Shown here: one piece after another, positions 28,786-37,859 of the stretch
Layout: every line of letters begins with the position of its first letter
How positions within the stretch are numbered: the first letter of the stretch is position 1
Assembly: GCF_014697545.1 (NCBI RefSeq)
Contig: NZ_JACJSA010000006.1
Location: forward strand, 310,001 to 374,000
Length of the DNA stretch: 64,000 nt
From: Oscillatoria sp. FACHB-1407
GTDB taxonomy: Bacteria; Cyanobacteriota; Cyanobacteriia; Elainellales; Elainellaceae
Direction of reading: 5' to 3'
Translations under genes and position numbers: made by a program
Notes under the pieces: model-generated
The model's database searches: none
Seen by the model: the letters and a program-made list of their open reading frames with translations, nothing else
What the model was told of the DNA's origin: nothing

Positions 28786-31119
28786 TCATCGTTTTTTGCC
28801 AAATTTGGCTTTCAGATCCTCTAATGTTGCAGGTCGAGACTCCGCAGATGGTTTGTCAGACTTAGGGCGATCGCCCTTGGATTGGGGTTTGGATTGACTC
28901 TGGTTCTTGTTTTGAGGCTTCTCCTTTGCAGCGGGAGTTGGTTTGCCACCTCTGCCCTCATTGGCGTCGGGCGATCGCATCGAGAGGCTAATCCGTTTGA
29001 GTTGTTCATTCACTTCCAACACGCGCACGGTGACGACCTGACCCACTTTGACCACCTGTTTGGGGTCGCTAACAAATCGATCGGCTAACTGCGAAACGTG
29101 GACTAAGCCGTCCTGATGAACGCCAATATCGACAAAGGCTCCAAAGTTTGCGACATTGGTGACAATGCCTTCTAGCTCCATTCCCACCTGGAGGTCAGAG
29201 ATCTCCTTGACACCTTCCTTAAACGTGGCGTATTTGAACTCCGCACGAGGGTCGCGTCCGGGTTTTTCCAGTTCTGCCAAAATATCGCGCAGCGTTGGTT
29301 CGCCCACCGTGTCAGTGGTGTATTTCTTCAAATCGGCTTTCTTGATCCGTTCGGGAATCTGGGTGATTTGAGTCAGTGGCACACCGAGGTCAGTGGCGAT
29401 CGCTTCCACGATTCCATAACTTTCAGGGTGAACTGCCGTATTGTCCAAGGGATTCTTGCCCTCGCGAATTCGCAAAAAACCAGCGGCTTGTTCAAAGGCT
29501 TTGGGTCCCAATTTGGCGACCTTAAGCAGATGGCGGCGATCGCGGAAGGCTCCGTTTTGATTGCGGTAGGCGACGATGTTGTTGGCGATCGAGGGACTAA
29601 TCCCCGATACAAAGGTGAGCAGTTCCTTTGAAGCGGTGTTGAGGTCTACCCCAACGTAGTTCACGCAACTTTCGACGACTTCATCCAGTTTCTTTTTCAG
29701 CAACTTCTGATCGACATCGTGTTGATATTGCCCTACGCCAATCGATTTGGGGTCGATCTTAACCAGTTCTGCCAGCGGATCTTGTAGACGACGACCGATG
29801 CTGACAGCACCTCGCACAGTAATGTCAAAGTCAGGAAACTCCGCGATCGCCACTTCACTGGCGGAATAGATCGAGGCTCCCGATTCGTTGACCATCACTT
29901 TGATGGGTTTGCGCTCCAGGGTTTGCAGCAACTCGGTGACAAACTCATCGGTTTCGCGTCCTGCCGTCCCATTGCCGATCGCAATCAACTCAATCTGGTG
30001 TTGCTGAATCATTCGGGTCAGCGTGCGAGCCGCTTGCACCCGTTGTTCTGCCGCTTGATGGGGAAAGATGGTCTGGTACTCCAGAAATTTGCCAGTCTGA
30101 TCCAGGGCTACCACCTTGCAGCCTGTACGGAAGCCCGGATCGATGCCCAGCGTAGGTTTCATTCCGGCGGGAGCCGACAGCAGCAACTCTCGCAAGTTTG
30201 CCTCAAAGGTTTTAATCGATTCGATGTCTGCCTCCGATTTCTTCGCTGCTCGAACTTCACTAATCAGCGAGTTTTTCATCAAGCGATTGAAGGCATCTTG
30301 CAGCATGGTGCGGTAGAAGCTGCGCACCTCCGGTTGCCGGGTACGAATCTCTTCCGACTCCAGATGAGCCAACACCGTGTCTTCATCAAAGGTCAGGTCA
30401 AAGTTCAGCACACCCTCCGTTTCACCGCGATAAAGTGCCAGCAGGTTGTGAGCGGCGATCGCCTTCACCTTTGCCTGAAAGTTGCGATACATCTCAAACT
30501 TGGTTGTCCCTTCGGGGAAGTCGGCTTTGATGGTCGAGGTAAATATCCCCGACTCCATCAGATAATCGCGCAAATAGGCTCGTAATTCTGCTCGTTCGGC
30601 GACTTCTTCAGCCAGAATATCCGATGCCCCTTGCAGTACCTCAGTAGCGGTCTTTACCCCTTTTTCTTCGGAGCAATATTTCAGGGCTTCCTGTTCCAGT
30701 GAAGCAGCAGCAGCTTTGGGTTGATTTAACGCTTTGATAAACTCTGCTAACGGCTCTAGCCCCTTTTCTCGCGCCATTGTGGCTCTTGTGCGGCGTTTAG
30801 GACGGTAGGGCAGATAGAGATCTTCCAGTTCGTTCTTCTGCAAACAGGTTTCGATTTTGGCTCTCAGGTCATCGGTCAGCTTTCCCTGCTGGTCGATCGC
30901 CGTAATGATTGCGGCTTTGCGCTCCTCCAGTTCTGTCAGATAGGTGTAGCGATCGGACAGATCTCGCAGTTGAACTTCATTCATCTCACCCGTTCGCTCT
31001 TTGCGATAGCGGGCGATAAACGGAACGGTTGCCCCCTCTGCAAACAGTTCTAAAGCGTTGTTGACCTGTGCAGGTCGCAGGGACAGTTCCTCTGCTAAGA
31101 GTTGGGGAATGTTCAGCAT
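28786..31119 (-). CDS. tex: Tex family RNA-binding transcription accessory protein
   Basis: 777 aa, usual length. N-terminal HTH-like region (LSLRPAQVNNALELFAEGATVPFIARYRKERTGEMNE), YqgF/RNase H-like domain (TLGIDPGFRTGCKVVALD, near 325), helix-hairpin-helix (near 500-560, LNTASKELLTFVSGIS) and a C-terminal S1 domain (LEGIVTNVANFGAFVDIGVHQDGLVHVSQLADRFV, near 650-720). A basic, low-complexity tail follows (Gly/Lys/Pro/Gln). Tex binds RNA and affects transcription complexes in the cytoplasm. The DUF350 gene lies 63 bp upstream on the same strand and may be co-transcribed. Confidence 0.95.
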   Translation of the reverse strand: MLNIPQLLAEELSLRPAQVNNALELFAEGATVPFIARYRKERTGEMNEVQLRDLSDRYTYLTELEERKAAIITAIDQQGKLTDDLRAKIETCLQKNELEDLYLPYRPKRRTRATMAREKGLEPLAEFIKALNQPKAAAASLEQEALKYCSEEKGVKTATEVLQGASDILAEEVAERAELRAYLRDYLMESGIFTSTIKADFPEGTTKFEMYRNFQAKVKAIAAHNLLALYRGETEGVLNFDLTFDEDTVLAHLESEEIRTRQPEVRSFYRTMLQDAFNRLMKNSLISEVRAAKKSEADIESIKTFEANLRELLLSAPAGMKPTLGIDPGFRTGCKVVALDQTGKFLEYQTIFPHQAAEQRVQAARTLTRMIQQHQIELIAIGNGTAGRETDEFVTELLQTLERKPIKVMVNESGASIYSASEVAIAEFPDFDITVRGAVSIGRRLQDPLAELVKIDPKSIGVGQYQHDVDQKLLKKKLDEVVESCVNYVGVDLNTASKELLTFVSGISPSIANNIVAYRNQNGAFRDRRHLLKVAKLGPKAFEQAAGFLRIREGKNPLDNTAVHPESYGIVEAIATDLGVPLTQITQIPERIKKADLKKYTTDTVGEPTLRDILAELEKPGRDPRAEFKYATFKEGVKEISDLQVGMELEGIVTNVANFGAFVDIGVHQDGLVHVSQLADRFVSDPKQVVKVGQVVTVRVLEVNEQLKRISLSMRSPDANEGRGGKPTPAAKEKPQNKNQSQSKPQSKGDRPKSDKPSAESRPATLEDLKAKFGKKR

Positions 31120-31182
31120 GAGACTCGATTCGTTCTTTAGACTGCCCTCTAACTTAGCAGATTCGCCAAAATTTAGGGTCGC

Positions 31183-31389
31183 CTACGTCAAGATCACGGC
31201 AATGACAATGGAGGCGATCGCCACAATAAAAGCTCCCACAATCACTCCGGCAGCTACATTACCTTTGCGAATCTCTTCTCGGTAATCAATCGGGTCGAGC
31301 AGGTCAAACAACCGCACCCCTCCATACAGGAGCAGTACGCCCACAAACGCCCACCCAACGGTTTCAGCCACTAACTGTAAAATCACCAA
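31183..31389 (-). CDS. DUF350 small membrane protein
   Basis: 68 aa, two membrane helices (about 8-26 and 44-66) joined by the family's polar loop (RLFDLLDPIDYREEIRKGNVAAGVIVGAFIVAIA). Longer DUF350 proteins have two such units; here there is one. DUF350 genes recur with DUF4178, aminopropyltransferase and AdoMet decarboxylase genes in bacteria. That set is encoded 2 kb away on the other strand (33246-37117), so this may be a detached member of the same system. Function unknown. Confidence 0.8.
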   Translation of the reverse strand: MVILQLVAETVGWAFVGVLLLYGGVRLFDLLDPIDYREEIRKGNVAAGVIVGAFIVAIASIVIAVILT

Positions 31390-31660
31390 AGTAACTTCCT
31401 CTCCTGTTCTGCTAACAATTCGTTGATGCCAGCACCCAAGCTCGATGACCTGGAGGGAAAACGGCTTTGCATCATATCCCCTCTAAATCCATCAAATTAT
31501 CCAGCAGATCACCCACAATCGACATTAGATCTTAATTTTTCGTAGTGCTCAGACACAGCTAAAGTGATGAAATCCGTGGGGATGGTCTTATTTTTTCTGA
31601 CTACTAAAAATTGTGTGTCTGGATACATTCATGGACTTACCCTTGCTGTAAATCAAACAC
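31390..31660. other. Divergent promoter region between DUF350 and the amidohydrolase
   Basis: 271 bp with no repeats of the dispersed families. It must hold both divergent promoters. I see no operator or hairpin that I can support. Confidence 0.4.
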
Positions 31661-33040
31661 ATGATCAATCGTCAGCCATTTATGCCTACTTTGCTTATCA
31701 AAAACATCCATACCTTAGTCACGATGGATGCAGCGCGTCGAGAAATTTGTAATGGGGCTTTACTGGTTCGAGACAATGTGATCGAGCAGGTTGGAACAAC
31801 ACCAGAGTTGCCTCAAACCGCAGATGACGTTTTAGATTTACAAGGTCGCTACATCGTCTTGCCTGGTCTTGTCAACACGCATCATCACTTCTATCAGACT
31901 CTGACTCGTGCTGTACCAGCAGCGCAAAACTGTGATCTATTCAACTGGCTACAAACGCTTTATCCAATTTGGGCAAATCTCACATCCAAATCGGTGTATG
32001 TCAGTGCTCAAATGGCAGCCGTCGAGTTAATGTTGTCTGGTTGCACAACCGCCAGTGATCATCTCTATATTTATCCCAATGACAGCACGTTAGACGATGA
32101 AATCCAGGCTGTGCAGGAGGTTGGTCTGCGATTTCATGCCAGTCGAGGCAGTATGAGTGTCGGGCAGAGCCAGGGAGGACTGCCACCTGATTCTGTAGTC
32201 GAGAAGGAATCCGATATTTTGAAGGACAGCCAACGGTTAATTGAGCAATATCACGACAATACTCGTCATGCGATGTTGAGAATTACCCTGGCTCCCTGTT
32301 CTCCCTTTTCGGTATCGCCAGACTTGATGCGAGAATCGGCAACTCTGGCGCGATCGTATCCCGGCATTCGGCTCCACACCCATTTAGCAGAAAACAAGTC
32401 AGATATTGAGTACAGCTTGACTACCTTTGGGATGACCCCTGGAGATTATGCAGAGTCGGTCGGTTGGGTCGGTGAGGATGTGTGGCACGCCCATTGTGTG
32501 CAGTTAGACGATCGCGCCATTCAACAATTTGGTAAAACGGGCACTGGGGTCGCCCATTGCCCCTGTAGCAACATGCGTCTCGCGAGTGGCATGGCACCCA
32601 TTCGGAAAATGCTAGATCATCGAGTCCCAGTGGGTTTAGGTGTAGATGGCTCGGCATCTAACGACACCTCCAATTTGTTGAATGAAGCTCGAACGGCTTT
32701 TTTGATGGCGCGAGTGCGGGAACTGGATGCTTCGGCAATGACTGCACGCGAGGCACTGGAACTGGCGACGTTAGGAGGGGCGAAGGTGTTAGGACGAGAT
32801 GATATCGGCTATCTGGCTCCTGGGATGTCAGCCGATTTCATCGCAATTAATCTGGATCGCCCTGAATTTGCAGGTGCTCTCCATGACCCGATCGCCGCGA
32901 TGATCTTTTGCCAGGTCAATTCTGTAGATTACAGTTTTATCAATGGTCGCAAAGTGGTTGATCAGGGGCGAGTAACCACAATTGAAGTGCCGAAATTAGT
33001 GGAAGAGCATAACCGATTGGCACATCAACTGCTTCATTAA
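31661..33040 (+). CDS. Amidohydrolase, 8-oxoguanine deaminase-like
   Basis: 459 aa (452 if the second ATG at 31682 is used). Metal-dependent deaminase of the TrzN/AtzA/guanine-deaminase group. Signature: LPGLVNTHHHFYQTLTRAVP near residue 70 (two His ligands), SGCTTASDHLYIYPN near 126, LAPCSPFSVSPDLM, RLHTHLAENKSD (His), WHAHCVQLDD (His), HCPCSNMRLASG, GLGVDGSASND (Asp). The run of motifs matches Pseudomonas 8-oxoguanine deaminase very closely, so the likely reaction is 8-oxoguanine to urate in the cytoplasm. Substrates in this group vary by few residues. Starts use the pair of ATGs after GTAAATCAAACAC; no strong ribosome site. Confidence 0.82.
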   Translation: MINRQPFMPTLLIKNIHTLVTMDAARREICNGALLVRDNVIEQVGTTPELPQTADDVLDLQGRYIVLPGLVNTHHHFYQTLTRAVPAAQNCDLFNWLQTLYPIWANLTSKSVYVSAQMAAVELMLSGCTTASDHLYIYPNDSTLDDEIQAVQEVGLRFHASRGSMSVGQSQGGLPPDSVVEKESDILKDSQRLIEQYHDNTRHAMLRITLAPCSPFSVSPDLMRESATLARSYPGIRLHTHLAENKSDIEYSLTTFGMTPGDYAESVGWVGEDVWHAHCVQLDDRAIQQFGKTGTGVAHCPCSNMRLASGMAPIRKMLDHRVPVGLGVDGSASNDTSNLLNEARTAFLMARVRELDASAMTAREALELATLGGAKVLGRDDIGYLAPGMSADFIAINLDRPEFAGALHDPIAAMIFCQVNSVDYSFINGRKVVDQGRVTTIEVPKLVEEHNRLAHQLLH

Positions 33041-33051
33041 GGAATGGAAAT

Positions 33052-33155
33052 TATAGCTTTGGTCAGAAAGCGTAAGCCAAAGGAATGGCTCAAACCCTGA
33101 CGCTGGGAAAGCTTCCTGACTCGCCTCCGCCCCATCGAATGTGGCTACGGCTATA
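33052..33155. repeat. Dispersed repeat, family R2, copy B
   Basis: TATAGCTTTGGTCAGAAAGC at one end and GTGGCTACGGCTATA at the other, so the tips are inverted (TATAGC/GCTATA). An inner inverted pair (GTCAGAAAGC with GCTTCCTGAC) gives a foldback. It sits 12 bp after the amidohydrolase stop and may serve as its transcript end. Confidence 0.88.
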
Positions 33156-33245
33156 ACTCAGTCTGTCTGCCGATATCGCTATCCAGAATTTAACTAATTG
33201 TTATGCGCTCATGCGAGTGTGCGATGGATGGGTTAAAACTGACTG

Positions 33246-34244
33246 ATGAGAGTGAGCATACAATCGCAAAGAACCAGTCGCTTCATTGATTGGTGGTATT
33301 ACATGGCTGGGGCGATCGCTGTAGTCATGTTTATTGCCCTCATCATTTCCCCGTTTATGGGGCAAATGTTAATCTCGACTCAAATTCAGGTCGATGAGGG
33401 TGAGCCAGAGGAACTTCAAGCGGTTCAAATGCAACCGCAATCGATCGGTGCGCTGAGAGTAGATGTTAAAGCCATCATTCCAACGAACCGTTGGGTAACG
33501 TATGAAATTCAACTACGCGATCAGCAGGATCAGGTGATTGCCAGTGCGCTGAAGGATGCGTGGGCAGAGTCAGGCACCTGGTACGAAGAGGGGGAATCGG
33601 GCACCTGGCAGGAAGAGGATCTCCTGTCGGGATTAGATGTTAGAGCACTGCAACCCGAAGCCCTTACGATTACGCTTGATGTGTTGAGCTACACTACCTC
33701 GGCAGGCGTAGACGTTGATGAATCTGTCACCTTTAATGTTCAGGTTCGTAACGGGGTTGTAGACACGCGCTATCTCTGGGCAGGACTTGTGGGTGCGATC
33801 GCCATGGTGGTACTGGCAGCGATTTCAGTGCCATTGACGGGCGATCGCGTCATTTCTAAATGGATTGGGGATAGTGATGTGGGCGATCGCGCGCTCATGG
33901 GCGGAGCCAATCGACTGGTGCGCGTCACCGTCAAGGTCAAGTCGGATGAAACCTCACCCCGTCATTTGACCATCAAACTCTTTGTAAAAGACGGAAACGG
34001 AGAACAAATTTATGCCCGTGACTTTCCGGTTACGCTTCGCTTTATTCGCAACAAAGAAAGAGAATTGATCGGAGCATCAGCAAGTTTATGCAAGTTTTTT
34101 ATCCTGGAACCCCGCAGTTCTTATGGGTTCTATGTTGAGGTTGTTCCCGACAATCCAGTGGATAGTACGCATCTGATTGTGCGCGATCGCGCCAAAACTC
34201 AAGGCAGTGTTGATGTAATTCATTTACGGGCTAACGAATGGTGA
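33246..34244 (+). CDS. Membrane protein of unknown function, first gene of a polyamine-type cluster
   Basis: 332 aa. One membrane helix near the N-terminus (about 17-40), an extracytoplasmic beta-rich domain (about 45-175, with a Trp/Glu-rich duplicated GTWYEEGE / GTWQEED stretch), a second helix (about 178-197), then a cytoplasmic beta domain of about 130 residues (LVRVTVKVKSDETSPRHLTIKLFV...). I do not recognise a named family. It overlaps the next small gene by seven bases (ATGGTGA), so translation is probably coupled, and it leads the set with the aminopropyltransferase, DUF4178 and AdoMet decarboxylase. ATG at 33246. Confidence 0.7.
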   Translation: MRVSIQSQRTSRFIDWWYYMAGAIAVVMFIALIISPFMGQMLISTQIQVDEGEPEELQAVQMQPQSIGALRVDVKAIIPTNRWVTYEIQLRDQQDQVIASALKDAWAESGTWYEEGESGTWQEEDLLSGLDVRALQPEALTITLDVLSYTTSAGVDVDESVTFNVQVRNGVVDTRYLWAGLVGAIAMVVLAAISVPLTGDRVISKWIGDSDVGDRALMGGANRLVRVTVKVKSDETSPRHLTIKLFVKDGNGEQIYARDFPVTLRFIRNKERELIGASASLCKFFILEPRSSYGFYVEVVPDNPVDSTHLIVRDRAKTQGSVDVIHLRANEW

Positions 34245-34468
34245 CTAAATTACTGGCAGCCGCTGCTTTTTTCATTGCGTTGACGACACTCGTATTTGCC
34301 TTTAGTCAGCGATCGGCGTTAGTGCTGCGTCAAGAACAGCAACCCTACTATTGGGCGCGACACAACACCTACTTGTCAGGGCGGTATTACGGCAACAGTT
34401 GGCAACCCAATCCAGCGCGATCGACCTATGGTGCTTTTCGGGGGGGTGGTCCCAGTGCTGGAAAGTGA
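34238..34468 (+). CDS. Small single-pass membrane protein
   Basis: 76 aa: N-terminal hydrophobic helix (about 4-24, LLAAAAFFIALTTLVFAF) and a Tyr/Arg/Gly/Asn-rich tail (YYWARHNTYLSGRYYGNSW). It overlaps the gene before by seven bases and the aminopropyltransferase frame after it by about 41 bases, so it is locked into the operon and likely real. Function unknown; its place between a two-helix protein and a membrane-fused enzyme suggests a subunit (inference). Confidence 0.6.
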   Translation: MVTKLLAAAAFFIALTTLVFAFSQRSALVLRQEQQPYYWARHNTYLSGRYYGNSWQPNPARSTYGAFRGGGPSAGK

Positions 34469-36038
34469 TGGATTCCCTAACAAACGACGTGAGCGGAATC
34501 TATTATTAATCGCTGCCGCTATCTCGTCAGCCTGTGGCTTAGCCGTGGAGTTGTTGTTGGGTACACTCGCGAGCTATCTTGTCGGTAATCAAGCCCTTGC
34601 CTATGGAGTCGCTGTGGGTGGGTTTTTGGCGGCGATGGGCATCGGAGCCTATCTGAGTCGCTTCATCGCTGTTGAAACGGGTCACGCAGATCAATATCAC
34701 CGTTTGCAAGTCGCCTTTGTGCAGGTTGAGTTGTGGATTGCCCCGTTGAGTGCTGTGCTGCCATTGGCATTGTTTGCCCTGTTTGTAGTGGATGGTCCCT
34801 TTTGGATGGGGTTGTTTTTAGCAACCATCCTGCTGGGCATTCTGGCAGGTATGGAAGTTCCTCTGTTGACCCGGTTACTGGAGCTTGATGAAGGAGTGCG
34901 TGAGGCACTGGCAGGAGTGCTGGCACTCGATTATCTAGGGGCGTTGTTGGGGTCGTTACTCTTTCCGATCGCCCTGTTGCCGTTTTTAGGGTTGTTCCCC
35001 TCCGCTGCACTGATTGGAGCTTTACCTGCCTTTGTTGTCTTCATCTTTGGGCGAGTTGTCCCTCGATTACGCTATTGGGGACGGTGGGGACTCGCGATCG
35101 CCATTGCGCTCTGTGTATTTGCGCCCCTGACGTTGCCTTTGAGCGATCGCCTGGAAAACTCCCTCTATGATGCCCCAGTCATCACCCGCATCCAATCGAC
35201 CTATCAGCGAATCGTAATGACCCGCCAGGGCACCGACGTTCGCCTCTTTTTAGATGGGGATTTGCAGTTTTCTACGCTGGATGAATACCGCTATCACGAA
35301 GCTCTGGTGCATCCTGCGATGAGCATTAATCAGCGTGAAATTGAACAGAGTAGTAGCTCTGGCGATCGCTCCCGACAGGTTTTGTTGATGGGTGCAGGAG
35401 ATGGTTTAGCACTGCGAGAAGTGCTCAAGTGGCAGGATGTCGAACGAGTGCTGTTAATTGACTTAGACCCTGCCATTGTGAACCTGGCTCGGCGTCACCC
35501 TTTTTTAGTCAACGCCAATGCCAAAGCCTTTGCTGACCCACGGGTAGAAGTACGCCATGCCGATGCTTTCACCGCCCTTGCTGCCCTGCATGAAACCTTT
35601 GATGTCATCATCGCTGACTTTCCTGACCCCGATCGCGACGGCATTGCCAAACTCTACACTCAGGGGTTTTATCGACGGATGCTGGCTCACCTCAACCCGA
35701 CAGGTATCTTTGTCACGCAGGCATCCAGTCCCTTCTTTGCCCCTCGTGCCTTTGCCTGCATTGCGGCCACGCTGGAGTCACTCCCTCTGGTAATCCGCCC
35801 CTACACAATTGATGTGCCTAGCTTTGGTCCCTGGGGGTTTGTTCTAGCAACCCAAAATCCCATCGAGACAACCTCACTCCCATTGCCCGTCGCAACCCAT
35901 TTTCTGACAGTTGCTATGCTCCCCTCTCTGTTTCAACTGCCCGGTGACATTCAACTCGGTGGCGTTGAGGTCAATCGTCTCTCTCATCCTGTGATTCTGC
36001 GCTATCAAAATGACCCTCGTTGGGAGGCGTATGATTAA
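34428..36038 (+). CDS. Membrane-anchored polyamine aminopropyltransferase (spermidine-synthase-like)
   Basis: Up to 536 aa. The GTG at 34428 overlaps the preceding gene; GTG 34446 or 34455 are also possible, and no in-frame ATG is near. Six or seven membrane helices (about 25-240, for example LAVELLLGTLASYLVG) precede a SpeE-type Rossmann domain: YQRIVMTRQGTDVRLFLDGDLQFSTLDEYRYHEALVHP, LMGAGDGLALREVLKW, VLLIDLDPAIVNLARRHP, HADAFTALAAL and DVIIADFPDPD with the expected catalytic Asp. The soluble family transfers aminopropyl from decarboxylated AdoMet to putrescine; the acceptor of membrane-fused forms is unknown. An AdoMet decarboxylase is encoded 0.7 kb downstream. Confidence 0.82.
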   Translation: MVLFGGVVPVLESDGFPNKRRERNLLLIAAAISSACGLAVELLLGTLASYLVGNQALAYGVAVGGFLAAMGIGAYLSRFIAVETGHADQYHRLQVAFVQVELWIAPLSAVLPLALFALFVVDGPFWMGLFLATILLGILAGMEVPLLTRLLELDEGVREALAGVLALDYLGALLGSLLFPIALLPFLGLFPSAALIGALPAFVVFIFGRVVPRLRYWGRWGLAIAIALCVFAPLTLPLSDRLENSLYDAPVITRIQSTYQRIVMTRQGTDVRLFLDGDLQFSTLDEYRYHEALVHPAMSINQREIEQSSSSGDRSRQVLLMGAGDGLALREVLKWQDVERVLLIDLDPAIVNLARRHPFLVNANAKAFADPRVEVRHADAFTALAALHETFDVIIADFPDPDRDGIAKLYTQGFYRRMLAHLNPTGIFVTQASSPFFAPRAFACIAATLESLPLVIRPYTIDVPSFGPWGFVLATQNPIETTSLPLPVATHFLTVAMLPSLFQLPGDIQLGGVEVNRLSHPVILRYQNDPRWEAYD

Positions 36039-36092
36039 TCCTTTAAGGTGTGGAACACAGGAATCAGGAAGATGAACAGATACTAAATTCTT

Positions 36093-36161
36093 AATTTTCC
36101 TTCTTTTTTCCTTCTTCCTTCTTCTCTCTTCTTTTTTCTCTTTTCCTTCTTCTCTTTCCCT
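36093..36161 (+). other. Polypyrimidine tract before the DUF4178 gene
   Basis: Nearly pure C/T for about 69 bases, ending at the ATG of 36163. There is no purine-rich ribosome site. Same type of tract as at 4877 and 11276. Confidence 0.8.
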
Positions 36162-36162
36162 T

Positions 36163-36756
36163 ATGCTCCCACTGATCTGGATAGGAATCATTGCGATCGC
36201 TATTGTGGCAGTTATTTTAGTGATGCGTCAGGCCCAGGGAAAATCCCTGTCGCCACGCAAAGCCACCCCAGCATTGCCAATGCAACGAACTGTGTTTACG
36301 CTGCAAGTGGGAGACATTGTGCAGTATGAGGGAGCCGATTGGGTTGTTGAGGGGCAATTGACTTATAACAGTCAGGGCTATGTCTGGTTGGAATATCTGT
36401 TGCAGGATGCTGATCAAATTCGCTGGCTTTCAGTTGAGGAAGATGACCAGGTCGAGATCTGCTGGCTAAAACCTTTAGCGGGATTGGAAATCAGCCGCAC
36501 ACCACCGCAACAAATCACGGTTGCGAACGTAGTGTTTCAACTAGAGGAATCTGGCACGGCTCAAATGACTCACCTTGGCGCGACCCTCAATCGGCAGGCA
36601 CAACACTGCCGCTACTTCGACTATAGCGGTGCTGATCATCAGATCCTATCGGTCGAAGATTGGGATGGAGATATTGAGATCACAATTGGTCACAAAATTC
36701 GCCCCAGTGCCCTGCTTCTGTTACCGGGAGACGGTCGTCACGTCTACGATGGCTAA
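36163..36756 (+). CDS. DUF4178 protein with N-terminal membrane anchor
   Basis: 197 aa. One helix (about 2-20, IWIGIIAIAIVAVILVM) then a DUF4178 domain: FTLQVGDIVQYEGADWVVEGQLTYNSQGYVWLEYLLQD near 45-85 and the closing CRYFDYSGADHQILSVEDWDGDIEITIGHKI near 145-178. DUF4178 is a beta-rich domain of unknown biochemistry, often encoded with DUF350 and polyamine genes. It overlaps the AdoMet decarboxylase gene by eight bases (ATGGCTAA), indicating coupled translation. Confidence 0.82.
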   Translation: MLPLIWIGIIAIAIVAVILVMRQAQGKSLSPRKATPALPMQRTVFTLQVGDIVQYEGADWVVEGQLTYNSQGYVWLEYLLQDADQIRWLSVEEDDQVEICWLKPLAGLEISRTPPQQITVANVVFQLEESGTAQMTHLGATLNRQAQHCRYFDYSGADHQILSVEDWDGDIEITIGHKIRPSALLLLPGDGRHVYDG

Positions 36757-37117
36757 CATGATTAAGTCTCATCATTTTTCAGCGATTCTGCCCGTCTCTC
36801 AAGCTGTTTATCAGTGGACGGATCAGGACTTTTTAAAGCTACTCAAAACTCTGGTGCAACAGGTGGGACTCAACACTGTAGGTGAGATGGCGATCGCCTT
36901 TCAACCTCAGGGCATGTCGGCAGTTGTCTTGTTAGAAGAATCTCATGTTGCATTACACTTTTGGCCTGAAGAAAGTAAAGTTTCTGTTGATATTCATGTG
37001 TGTGATTTTCAACACAACAATTATGAAAAAGCAGAGCAACTAACACACCTGTTAACGTTGCATCTGAGTAGCAGTGATCATTGTGATGATTGGCATCATC
37101 TATCACTTATTCGTTAA
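36749..37117 (+). CDS. speH: S-adenosylmethionine decarboxylase proenzyme (SpeH-like)
   Basis: 122 aa from ATG 36749, overlapping DUF4178 by eight bases; ATG 36758 is an alternative. Cleavage and pyruvoyl-forming motif LLEESHVALHFWPEESKVSV carries Glu-Ser-His (about residues 70-72), followed by DIHVCDF with the conserved Cys. The length fits the prokaryotic class. It makes decarboxylated AdoMet, the aminopropyl donor for the enzyme encoded at 34428. A reading frame beginning at 36575 contains it, but the extra N-terminal part is a shadow of DUF4178. Confidence 0.85.
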   Translation: MANMIKSHHFSAILPVSQAVYQWTDQDFLKLLKTLVQQVGLNTVGEMAIAFQPQGMSAVVLLEESHVALHFWPEESKVSVDIHVCDFQHNNYEKAEQLTHLLTLHLSSSDHCDDWHHLSLIR

Positions 37118-37859
37118 GGACATGATCCAGATCAAGTAGGGCGATCGCCCCGAATTTGAAGTCCAAAAAATACAGCCGTTAACTACCTGACAAAGCTTTT
37201 ATAGCCGTAGCCACACTCGATGGGACGAAGGCGAGTCAGGAAGCTTTCCCAGCATTCGGGGTTGAGCCATTGCCCTTGCCTTTAGCTTGCTGACCAAAGC
37301 TACATATCCCTCTTTAATCACTTTGGATGGAGAGTATTTTTTCGAAAGCCTTCTAGCTTCTAGCGAGGAATGTACGCATGGAGGCTCTGCCTCCAACCAT
37401 TGCTTTAGGAGGCAGAGCCTCCGTCACTCCATTTCCAAGCAGGAACTTGGAAACGAGAAATTTGGCAAACTACTTTTCACCCAAGTAGTGGAGGAGAGAT
37501 TTGTTGCAATTTTAACCTTAAAGACATTCAACCCTAAGATAGATTTTTTTCGTAAAGTTTTGGTTAGGATTGTAGTGATTTATGGCAAATGGGGAGTACC
37601 GAGAGCTATAACAAGACAGTGCTAAGGAGCGTTAACTAGCAACTGCTACAAGCTGTTCTCAATGGGTGCAATTAATCAGGGGAAGAGTCTTACAACCATT
37701 GAGTTTAGTGTCACATTTACACATACTTTGCCAAATTTAATTGTATGAAGGGTAACCCTCAATTGGGGGAATGATGTTGTGCAATGCACAGCACATTTCA
37801 CCATGGGATAGATGCCCTAGAACACGACTACACAAGGCAATTACTAGACGAGGTATACA
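37118..37859. other. 742-bp intergenic region with two dispersed repeats
   Basis: 37200-37303 is repeat R2 in inverted orientation. 37378-37460 is the repeat shared with 17576-17655 (GAGGCTCTGCCTCC foldback, TTTCCAAGCAGGAAC, GGAAACGAGA). 37461-37859 contains short inverted stretches but no frame or RNA gene that I can support. Confidence 0.6.
37200..37303. repeat. Dispersed repeat, family R2, copy C (inverted)
   Basis: Reverse complement of the 33052 copy: TATAGCCGTAGCCACA ... GAAGCTTTCCCAGC ... CTGACCAAAGCTA. Confidence 0.88.

Noticed and set aside
36575-36748. N-terminal extension of the AdoMet decarboxylase
   Set aside because: The extra 58 codons overlap DUF4178 in another frame, and the family length (about 120 aa) fits the ATG at 36749.
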